Shown: positions 1 to 5,005 of the stretch, in pieces
Layout: the number at the start of each line of letters is the position of its first letter
Numbering within the stretch: position 1 is the stretch's first letter
Assembly (NCBI GenBank): GCA_020353115.1
Contig: CP070687.1
Coordinates: forward strand, 2,448,415 to 2,453,419
From: Bacteroidales bacterium
GTDB taxonomy: Bacteria > Bacteroidota > Bacteroidia > Bacteroidales > VadinHA17
Reading direction: 5' to 3'
Length of the DNA stretch: 5,005 nt
Position numbers and translations under genes: made by a program
The notes under the pieces: generated by a model
Told to the model about the DNA's origin: nothing
The model's database searches: none
The model's input: only the letters and a program-made list of their open reading frames with translations

Positions 1-428
1 GAACCCGGAACCACGGCGAATGCAGTTACTCTTTTCAGGTACGTATAGATTCCATTATACCACAAAAGGGCAATGAGCCCCAGGATCAGGGCAGATAAGG
101 AGGAGAGTAATAATACGATACTCCCGGGCATTATGAAAAGAATGGCAATAATAAGAGCATGTTTCGACTGTATTGCACCGACTGGTAGCGGACGGCCACT
201 GGTGCGATCCATCCTGGAATCAACATTCTTTTCCTGGATATGATTCAGTGCCGAGGCACCGGATGCCAGGAGAAATACACCGGCAACCGGAAAAATCAGG
301 TCCGGGATAAACGACTGGCTGTAAATGATAAATCCTGTAAGGGCCGTCAACGATACGGCAAGCGATATCCTAACCTTTGTCAGTTCGAAAAGCGTGGGGA
401 AAGGGATCGGGAAATTCCTCTTAATCAT
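1..428 (-). CDS. ctaB: Protoheme IX farnesyltransferase (haem O synthase), N-terminal 142 codons; cut by left edge
   Basis: This is an integral membrane enzyme of the UbiA prenyltransferase family. CtaB transfers a farnesyl group to protohaem IX to make haem O, the precursor of the haem A used by the oxidase encoded just upstream. The visible 142 residues begin with LTKVRIS at 16-22, matching the CtaB N-terminal LTKPR block. The prenyl-diphosphate/Mg motif follows at 62-81: N62, E66, D70, M73, then RT and RPL, i.e. the N-x3-E-x3-D-x2-M-x-RT-x2-RPL pattern. Hydrophobic segments lie at about 25-40, 43-61, 90-110 and 112-127, and a second family block, YTYLKRVT, at 128-135. The start at 428 is the first possible one because an in-frame TGA lies directly before it. 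It overlaps the coxB stop region by 8 nt in another frame, suggesting translational coupling. The gene runs off the left edge, so the second Asp-rich motif and C-terminus are not seen. After LKRVT the sequence reads AFAVVPG instead of the usual NIVIGG-like stretch, so a divergent CtaB subclade is likely. Confidence 0.9.
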   Translation of the reverse strand, partial: MIKRNFPIPFPTLFELTKVRISLAVSLTALTGFIIYSQSFIPDLIFPVAGVFLLASGASALNHIQEKNVDSRMDRTSGRPLPVGAIQSKHALIIAILFIMPGSIVLLLSSLSALILGLIALLWYNGIYTYLKRVTAFAVVPG

Positions 429-1368
429 TCAGGGATTTGATATAAAGAATAATATCTTCAATTTCTTCTTCGGAAATCAGATCTTTGTACGACAACATCA
501 GGCCACTACTGTAACCCTCCACAATATCGGAATTCGGTTCATAAATGGATCTTCTGATGTATTCCTCATCCACGATAATCTCTCTCTTTTCACCATCCGT
601 TTCCACAATCCTGGTTGCACCGAAAGATCCCCTGTATGAAGGTCCTAAAAGTTTCGATCCGTCGGTTGAGTGGCATGCATTGCAGCCATTGATCCGCAGA
701 ATTTGCAGTCCTTTCATTTCAGGTGCTGCCCCGGCAGTGGAAACAACCCGGGATGTATCGGAATACCATTTGTCGAATTCTTCCCGGGGCAGAACCCTGA
801 CACCGGAATACATGTATGAATGCTGTAACCCGCAGTATTCAGCACAGAAAAGATCATAATCCCCCAGTGAGCGCGGTGTGAACCACATAAATTGATTTTC
901 TTTTCCCGGAACCATATCCTGTTTCACACGGAAGGCAGGTATGTAAAGTGAATGGATTACATCAAGTGAAAAAAGGTTCAGTTTGACAGGCTGGTCCTGG
1001 GGAACATATAGGGTATCGGTTATCCTGCCGTTCGGATATTTGAAGTTGAAACTCCACATCCGGGCCGTTGTTTCAATTTCCAGGGCGTTTTCCGGTGGAT
1101 TTTGCATCGGACGCCAGCCAGCCCATCCGAAGTAGAACATGACCATAACAAGAATGGTTGGAATAATGGTCCAGATTATCTCCAGTTTAGTGCTTCCTTT
1201 GATCTGTTTTGCAATGGGATTGCGCTTTTTATTATAACGGATTATAAAATAGATCATGGTGGCCGTAATGGAAATAAGGAAAAAAAACGCGATCCCAAGA
1301 ATTACCATAAAAGCGGTATCTACCCCCGATACAAAATTTGAAGCATCTATGCCTGTTGAAGAATACAT
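421..1368 (-). CDS. coxB: Cytochrome c oxidase subunit II with fused C-terminal cytochrome c domain (caa3-type)
   Basis: Subunit II accepts electrons and passes them through the binuclear CuA centre to subunit I. The 315-residue protein has two transmembrane helices (about 18-43 and 64-82, the second with the typical EIIWTIIP block at 63-70), then a periplasmic cupredoxin domain. CuA ligands are all present: H139 in DVIHS, then C175, E177, C179, H183 and M186 in the pattern C-x3-C-x3-H-x2-M. A linker at about 195-218 leads to a class I cytochrome c domain with CNACH at 229-233 (haem attachment, His233 ligand) and a C-terminal helix at about 299-313. The best axial methionine is M291, in LMLSY. 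The fusion defines the caa3 architecture, in which the oxidase carries its own electron-entry haem. No cleavable signal peptide or lipobox cysteine is apparent; the N-terminal helix probably stays as an anchor. It starts 8 nt after the subunit IV stop; an AGGT directly abutting the ATG is too close to act as a normal ribosome binding site. The 3' end overlaps ctaB by 8 nt. Confidence 0.97.
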   Translation of the reverse strand: MYSSTGIDASNFVSGVDTAFMVILGIAFFFLISITATMIYFIIRYNKKRNPIAKQIKGSTKLEIIWTIIPTILVMVMFYFGWAGWRPMQNPPENALEIETTARMWSFNFKYPNGRITDTLYVPQDQPVKLNLFSLDVIHSLYIPAFRVKQDMVPGKENQFMWFTPRSLGDYDLFCAEYCGLQHSYMYSGVRVLPREEFDKWYSDTSRVVSTAGAAPEMKGLQILRINGCNACHSTDGSKLLGPSYRGSFGATRIVETDGEKREIIVDEEYIRRSIYEPNSDIVEGYSSGLMLSYKDLISEEEIEDIILYIKSLND

Positions 1369-1376
1369 ACCTGATA

Positions 1377-1673
1377 TTATCTAAAGAAATAATCCAAAAA
1401 TGTTATGAGTATGACTATTATAATCAGAATGATCACTCCTCCTGTCATTATACCATAGACCGGCTGATCGAATTTCAGATGCATAAAAATGGCAAAAACC
1501 AATATCGATTTCAGGGAAGCCAGTACCAGAGCCGTTGTTACTGTCAATGTCCCCAATTCAATATTCGTTACAATGACCGATGTTGCTGTAAGAAAAAGCA
1601 ATATCAGCAGGACATAAACATAGGTTCTGTATGGGACAATATGATTATTTTTATTCGCCATGATATGCTTCAT
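1377..1673 (-). CDS. coxD: Cytochrome c oxidase subunit IV, prokaryotic small membrane subunit
   Basis: A 98-residue, strongly hydrophobic protein with three predicted transmembrane helices at about 16-36, 42-66 and 74-95. The second helix ends in IFMHLKFD at 62-69, resembling the FMHLK block of the prokaryotic COX4 (CtaF/CoxD) family; length and topology also fit. Family members are accessory subunits of the oxidase, thought to stabilise the complex, and carry no metal centre. The gene begins within the end of subunit III through an ATGA overlap (ATG 1673-1671, stop TGA 1672-1670), a classic arrangement for coupled translation, which is why I keep this start. A second in-frame ATG at codon 5 (position 1661) would give MANKNN and is a credible alternative. 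The assignment rests largely on context plus the FMHLK block, because this family is poorly conserved in sequence. Confidence 0.9.
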   Translation of the reverse strand: MKHIMANKNNHIVPYRTYVYVLLILLFLTATSVIVTNIELGTLTVTTALVLASLKSILVFAIFMHLKFDQPVYGIMTGGVIILIIIVILITFLDYFFR

Positions 1674-2284
1674 GTTATAAGGTAAAACAGGGGGAACAAA
1701 AAAATCCAGATCACATCGACCAGGTGCCAGTATAATCCCCCGTTTTCAAGAAAGACAAAATTATCCGAAGTAATCCTTCCCTTTCTGACGAAATGCAAAA
1801 CAACGGACAGGATAATGATACCTATAATAATATGAAAAGCGTGAAGTCCGGTCATGAAAAAATACAGTCCGAAAAAAAGTGTATCTCCATGCCCTAGTTC
1901 CTTAAGTGTTTCGCTGCCGGGAACCAGTCCATGCTCTATTTTAGCTCCCCATTCAAAATATTTGTTTACAAGAAATGCCAGGGCAAGAAGAATGGTTATA
2001 CCAAGAAGCAACATGGTATGTTTGTTATCCCCTTTCCGAATGGCGGTGAGAGACATGGCTACGGTCATACTGCTTATCAGAAGGATTACCGTATTCAGGG
2101 TTCCGAAAAAAGTGCTCAGTTCTTCGGCGGCCAGGTGGAAAGCAACAGGATTTCTGTAACGGTAGACCGAATACACGATAAACAGACCGGCAAACAGCAG
2201 CATCTCGGTGAAGATAAATAGCCACATTCCGATTTTGGAAGCGGTATCATCCCGGTGTCCATTTGCATGCATAACCTGTTCCAT
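1670..2284 (-). CDS. coxC: Cytochrome c oxidase subunit III, short five-helix form
   Basis: Subunit III binds subunit I and helps keep the proton uptake path working through many turnovers; it carries no redox metal. The 204-residue length fits the bacterial CtaE form that lacks the first two helices of the mitochondrial protein. Family blocks in order: GMWLFIFTEMLLFAGLF (19-35) with the conserved glutamate E27, LNTVILLISS (63-72), the KYFEW block (108-112), FFMTGLHAFHIIIG (142-155) and YWHLVDVIWIFLFPL (185-199). Five membrane helices lie at about 17-40, 60-81, 90-108, 135-165 and 183-203. The start at 2284 lies 12 nt after the subunit I stop; M5 is a possible alternative start. No clear Shine-Dalgarno sequence precedes it. 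Its stop overlaps the subunit IV start by 4 nt. Confidence 0.97.
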   Translation of the reverse strand: MEQVMHANGHRDDTASKIGMWLFIFTEMLLFAGLFIVYSVYRYRNPVAFHLAAEELSTFFGTLNTVILLISSMTVAMSLTAIRKGDNKHTMLLLGITILLALAFLVNKYFEWGAKIEHGLVPGSETLKELGHGDTLFFGLYFFMTGLHAFHIIIGIIILSVVLHFVRKGRITSDNFVFLENGGLYWHLVDVIWIFLFPLFYLIT

Positions 2285-2296
2285 TATTTCATCAGA

Positions 2297-3907
2297 TCAA
2301 TTAAAATCATATGGTCCCCTGGTTATAACGGGAGTTTCCTCAAAATTCTCAGGCGGGGGAGGAGAAGGGATCTTCCATTCAAGGGTGTTCCCCTTCCAGG
2401 GATTACCGGAAGCCTTTTCCCCCTTCCGTGCCGAAACGATAAGATTTGACAGGATCATAAACAGACCCGCAATCAGGACCACGGCTCCGATGGTGGAAAT
2501 GATGTTCGGTCCGTGAAATTCTTCGAGGTAATCAAAATATCTGCGGGGCATTCCCCGGATTCCCAGGTAAAACATGGGAAGATACAGGGTATTGAACCCG
2601 ATGAAAAAAATCAGCCATCCGGTCTTTGCCATCCCTTTATCATACATTCGTCCATAGATTTTCGGGAACCAGTAGTGAATCGCAGCCATAAAGGCAAAAC
2701 CGACACCTCCGAACATAACGTAATGGAAATGAGCCACTACAAATTGGGTGTCATGGACATGTACATTGGTAGCCAGAGAACCGAGCACAAGGCCGGTCAG
2801 CCCACCTATCATAAAGACAAAAATGAAAGATGCGGCCCAGTAAAACGGAGGTTCTGCATGGATTGACCCGGCATGCATCGTTGATACCCAGTTAAATACC
2901 TTAATTGCACTGGGTATGGCAACAAAGAAGGTAAGAATGGAAAAGGTATATAAAGCCGTTCCACTCATACCGGAGGTAAACATATGATGCCCCCAGACAA
3001 AATACCCGACAAATGCAATCGCCAGTGTTGAAAGGACTATTGCCCTGTATCCGAAAATGCTCTTTCTGGCAAAAGTTGGAATAATCTCCGAAATGGCACC
3101 CATTGCCGGAAGGATCATTATATAGACGGCCGGATGGGAATAGATCCAGAACAGATGCTGGTATAATATCGGATCGCCACCCATCGAAGGGTCAAAGAAT
3201 CCTATGTTCAAGATCCGTTCGGCTGCAACCATCAGCAGGGTGATTCCCACTACGGGAGTGGCAAGAAGCTGAATCCAGCCGGTTCCGTAAAGTGTCCATG
3301 GAAACAGGGGCATTTTTAACCATGTCATACCCGGTGCTCTCATCCGGTGAATGGTAACGATAAAGTTGAGGCCTGTAAGGATCGAGGAAAAGCCAAGAAC
3401 AAAGGCTCCCATAACTGCCGGCAACATATTGGTGGTGGTCTTGAAGCTGTAGGGAGCGTAGAATGTCCATCCCGTATCGGGTGGCCCGTCACCCATAAAT
3501 TGGCTGGATAATGCAAGCAAGGCACCAAAAACATAGATCCACCAGGATAATAAGTTTAATCTCGGAAAAGCCACATCCTTTGCTCCGATCATAATAGGAA
3601 GAAGAAAATTACCGAAGGTGGCAGGTAATCCGGGAATAATGATCAGAAAAATCATGATAACACCATGAAAGGTAAAAAAACCGTTGTAGGTCTGGGCCTC
3701 CATCACCGTTTTACCGGGTGCAATCAATTCCAGCTTCATCAGTAAACCCAGTGTTGCTCCGACAAGGAAGAATGTCATGATCGAATAGAGGTATAATAAT
3801 CCTATCCGCTTATGATCGGTAGAAAATATCCAGGCAAAAATACCCCTGTACCTCCCCTGTACCCTGAGATAACTGATCTCATCGTGTTGGTTTCCTTCTC
3901 GGGTCAT
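2297..3907 (-). CDS. ctaD: Cytochrome c oxidase subunit I, catalytic subunit, A2-type haem-copper oxidase
   Basis: This is the catalytic core that reduces O2 to water at a haem a3/CuB site and pumps protons across the inner membrane. The 536-residue protein fits the usual 12-helix subunit I. Low-spin haem a ligands are H81 (FTFHGVIM) and H395; the haem a3 ligand is H393, both in VVAHFHYV (390-397). CuB ligands are H258, H307 and H308 (VWGHHMF), and Y262 is the His-linked tyrosine. The D-channel entry is intact with N100, P104 and D111, and the K-channel lysine is K336 (IPSAIKVFNW). H385-D386 match the Mg/water site and R455-R456 (MPRRY) the haem propionate arginines. The block around CuB reads YSHPAVY (256-262): alanine replaces the glutamate of GHPEVY, and Tyr256-Ser257 supply the A2-class substitute. 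The cytoplasmic C-terminus has the usual proline-rich PSPPPPENF. It starts 3 nt after the Sco stop and ends 12 nt before subunit III. No key catalytic residue is missing for an A2 enzyme. Confidence 0.98.
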   Translation of the reverse strand: MTREGNQHDEISYLRVQGRYRGIFAWIFSTDHKRIGLLYLYSIMTFFLVGATLGLLMKLELIAPGKTVMEAQTYNGFFTFHGVIMIFLIIIPGLPATFGNFLLPIMIGAKDVAFPRLNLLSWWIYVFGALLALSSQFMGDGPPDTGWTFYAPYSFKTTTNMLPAVMGAFVLGFSSILTGLNFIVTIHRMRAPGMTWLKMPLFPWTLYGTGWIQLLATPVVGITLLMVAAERILNIGFFDPSMGGDPILYQHLFWIYSHPAVYIMILPAMGAISEIIPTFARKSIFGYRAIVLSTLAIAFVGYFVWGHHMFTSGMSGTALYTFSILTFFVAIPSAIKVFNWVSTMHAGSIHAEPPFYWAASFIFVFMIGGLTGLVLGSLATNVHVHDTQFVVAHFHYVMFGGVGFAFMAAIHYWFPKIYGRMYDKGMAKTGWLIFFIGFNTLYLPMFYLGIRGMPRRYFDYLEEFHGPNIISTIGAVVLIAGLFMILSNLIVSARKGEKASGNPWKGNTLEWKIPSPPPPENFEETPVITRGPYDFN

Positions 3908-3910
3908 ATG

Positions 3911-4714
3911 CTATACGTCTTTTACCGCCTTTTTCTTACGGAATAACGGCTTGATGGCTAAGATAAAAAAGAATACAAGTGCGATAAAAAGTATCAGTGT
4001 TCCGGTTACCCGGGTTATATTCAAAACGTACTGTTGTGCGGCCGGATCGTAAGAATAACAGAACTGCAGAATCCGGTTAATGGTTGGACCGGATTTCCCT
4101 TCTGAAGCATCAATTATACTCATTTTGAACTCGAAGGGCAGGAAATAGGTTCCATTCATATACCTTGTTATTTTTCCTTCAGGGCTCAGAATAATAAGCG
4201 TTGCGGGATGAAGAAAATCCAGGCCTGTCCGCTTATATTTAAACCCGACACTCCCGGTGAGCCTGGCAATATTCAGACTATCGGAAATGAAAAATTTCCA
4301 GCCGGCGACGGCAGCATCCTGTTTCTGCATCAGGTTGAGGTAATTTGTTTTCTTACGACGCCCAAGGTCAATATGCTCGGAGGGATCAAAGCTTATGGTA
4401 AAAACCTGGTAATCTCTAACCAAAGAAAGATCTGTATTGTCAATTACATCAGCAATCCCTTCCATCAGGGGACTGCAGATCCCCGGACACCGGAAGTATA
4501 CCAATGCAATCACGGTAGGCTTGTCAATAAGATCCCTCAGAATTACCTTCTGGTCGCTCTCATTTATAAGCTCAACATCAAGGTCAATAAGCTCATCGAG
4601 GTGTTCGACAATTCCGACCTCGGGTTCCGAAGGAGCAATTTGTGGCTGCTGTCCTAAGATAGAGAAGGTTAACAGGAAGAATGCGAAAGATATAATCTTG
4701 GCAGTAAATTTCAT
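3911..4714 (-). CDS. Sco1/SenC/PrrC-family copper chaperone with C-terminal membrane anchor
   Basis: Sco proteins have a thioredoxin fold and bind copper or reduce cysteines to build the CuA site of subunit II outside the inner membrane. The 267-residue protein has a Sec signal (charged MKFTAK, hydrophobic 7-20, likely cleavage near 20-22; no lipobox cysteine). The Sco domain spans about 40-205, with the copper motif CPGIC (C76, C80) after VYF, ISFDPSE at 107-113, and the third ligand H169 in DFLHPATLIIL. A family-typical extension follows with FCYSYDP at 218-224, then a transmembrane helix at about 236-256 and a lysine-rich cytoplasmic tail. Many Sco proteins are anchored by an N-terminal helix or lipid instead; this one seems anchored at its C-terminus. 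It is the first gene of the cluster, followed after 3 nt by subunit I, so it is probably co-transcribed with its target oxidase. The start is the first ATG giving a signal peptide; no Shine-Dalgarno sequence is visible before it. Confidence 0.93.
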   Translation of the reverse strand: MKFTAKIISFAFFLLTFSILGQQPQIAPSEPEVGIVEHLDELIDLDVELINESDQKVILRDLIDKPTVIALVYFRCPGICSPLMEGIADVIDNTDLSLVRDYQVFTISFDPSEHIDLGRRKKTNYLNLMQKQDAAVAGWKFFISDSLNIARLTGSVGFKYKRTGLDFLHPATLIILSPEGKITRYMNGTYFLPFEFKMSIIDASEGKSGPTINRILQFCYSYDPAAQQYVLNITRVTGTLILFIALVFFFILAIKPLFRKKKAVKDV

Positions 4715-4772
4715 TTATCCGGGTGTGTTTTTGCTACAGAATCCATTCAGCTTGAAGCGGTCAACAGGCGTA

Positions 4773-4804
4773 TAAATATACGTAAAATGAACTTAAATAT
4801 GAAT
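4773..4804 (-). promoter_or_regulatory. Weak promoter candidate for the oxidase operon
   Basis: On the minus strand, TATATTTA (4780-4773) differs at one position from the Bacteroidota -7 consensus TAnnTTTG. The matching -33 TTG is not clearly present; a TTC lies at roughly the right distance near 4802-4804. If used, transcription would start near 4766 and leave a leader of about 50 nt before the Sco start. AT-rich DNA yields such matches easily, so this is only a suggestion. Confidence 0.2.
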
Positions 4805-4858
4805 ATATGTCTCTAATTTATTTTTTTAAAAAATGAACATAAGATCCTGTATTTCTTG

Positions 4859-4868
4859 CAGGTACCTG
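4859..4868. repeat. Perfect 10-bp palindrome CAGGTACCTG
   Basis: CAGGTACCTG is its own reverse complement and sits about 145 bp upstream of the Sco start, on the far side of the AT-rich stretch. It could be a dimeric regulator site, but the symmetry does not extend into the flanks, and a 10-bp palindrome in about 300 bp is not rare by chance. No regulator family is recognised. Confidence 0.3.
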
Positions 4869-4898
4869 TTAATCTGGAATGGGTATAAATAAGACGCC

Positions 4899-4929
4899 AA
4901 AAGCCGGATTTCCGTGTAAATATCCGGCT
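4899..4929 (-). terminator. Hairpin with short T run, possible rho-independent terminator of a gene beyond the right edge
   Basis: AGCCGGAT and ATCCGGCT (4902-4909 and 4922-4929 on the plus strand) form a perfect 8-bp stem around a 12-nt loop. Read on the minus strand the stem ends in T and is followed by TTT (4901-4899) and then GG, giving a weak T tract; on the plus strand no T run follows. It lies about 12 nt after a minus-strand TAA at 4944-4942, the expected distance for a terminator. The large loop and short T tract keep confidence moderate. Confidence 0.45.
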
Positions 4930-4941
4930 AATATTCAGTCC

Positions 4942-5004
4942 TTAACCTGGCCGGTCATGCGCTTCAAATCCGCACCTGCTAAGCAACACATATATATTCT
5001 TAAA
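4942..5004 (-). CDS. Possible C-terminal 20 codons of an unidentified gene entering from the right edge
   Basis: One minus-strand frame is open from the right edge to a TAA at 4944-4942 and ends in CGFEAHDRPG. It is too short to recognise. The support is the hairpin with a T run that follows 12 nt later, as if closing a transcription unit. Against it, 20 open codons are common by chance and the opposite strand is also open here. If real, it would lie upstream of the oxidase operon in the same orientation and be separated from it by the terminator. Confidence 0.25.
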   Translation of the reverse strand, partial: FKNIYVLLSRCGFEAHDRPG

Positions 5005-5005
5005 T

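Larger units (their letters stand above)
4715..5005. other. Intergenic leader upstream of the oxidase operon
   Basis: This 291-nt stretch contains no convincing complete gene on either strand. It is markedly AT-rich from about 4771 to 4855, including a run of T and A at 4820-4833, as expected of a promoter region for the minus-strand operon. A short direct repeat, AAAATGAAC, occurs at 4784-4792 and 4830-4838. The right part is less AT-rich and holds a palindrome, a hairpin and two small open frames that run into the right edge. Neither tRNA nor a riboswitch could be built convincingly from it. Confidence 0.7.

Noticed and set aside
325..859. Plus-strand open frames of about 100 codons opposite coxB and ctaB
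   Set aside because: They are antisense shadows of strongly supported genes with intact family motifs; their translations show no domain or membrane pattern.
3192..3534. Minus-strand alternative frames of 92 and 64 codons inside subunit I
   Set aside because: They lie out of frame in the middle of ctaD, whose own frame has uninterrupted family motifs; no frameshift is indicated.
4208..4657. 149-codon plus-strand open frame opposite the Sco gene
   Set aside because: The minus strand has C76, C80, H169 and a full Sco fold pattern; the plus-strand product has no recognisable features, and two genes cannot plausibly share this stretch.
4945..4990. tRNA- or tmRNA-like T-arm: TTCAAAT loop at about 4962-4968 between TGCGC and CCGCA
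   Set aside because: Four of five stem pairs form but the closing pair is C-C, no matching acceptor 5' strand (TAGCAGG) exists upstream, and no anticodon or D arm could be drawn.
4879..5005. Plus-strand open frame from ATG at 4879 (or 4957) to the right edge, a possible divergent gene
   Set aside because: About 42 open codons are expected fairly often by chance, the protein is not recognisable, no ribosome site precedes either ATG, and the first half runs through the hairpin. The minus-strand reading fits the hairpin T run better. More sequence to the right would decide.
1..5005. Mobile element, CRISPR array, toxin-antitoxin or defence genes
   Set aside because: No repeat arrays, terminal inverted repeats, transposase or integrase motifs were seen; all long coding stretches belong to the oxidase cluster.

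Overview
The window carries one minus-strand gene cluster for an aerobic terminal oxidase: a caa3-type, haem-copper cytochrome c oxidase with two of its assembly factors. Read in the direction of transcription (right to left) the order is: a Sco-family copper chaperone (4714-3911), subunit I (3907-2297), subunit III (2284-1670), subunit IV (1673-1377), subunit II with a fused cytochrome c domain (1368-421), and the first 142 codons of a CtaB-type haem O synthase (428 to the left edge, cut off by the window). Spacings are 3, 12, -4, 8 and -8 nt, so this looks like one operon with translational coupling at two junctions.

How the parts fit: CtaB farnesylates protohaem to haem O, the precursor of haem A. 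The Sco protein handles copper, most likely for the CuA centre of subunit II. Subunit II takes electrons through its own c-type haem and CuA, and subunit I reduces O2 at the haem a3/CuB site and moves protons. Subunits III and IV are membrane partners. Subunit I carries a Tyr-Ser motif before the CuB histidine and lacks the usual D-channel glutamate, which places it in the A2 class of haem-copper oxidases. No ctaA (haem A synthase), Alternative Complex III or separate cytochrome c gene is visible in the window.

Right of the operon, 4715-5005 is an AT-rich leader with no convincing complete gene. It holds a possible promoter region, a 10-bp palindrome, and a hairpin with a short T run that could terminate a minus-strand gene whose last 20 codons may enter from the right edge.

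Organism: protein style, the lack of clear Shine-Dalgarno sequences before the starts, mid-40s GC by eye and an A2 caa3 oxidase suggest an aerobic or facultative member of the Bacteroidota or a related phylum. This is inference. I found no mobile element, CRISPR array, tRNA, rRNA or previously undescribed system; the interest lies in variations on a known respiratory theme.
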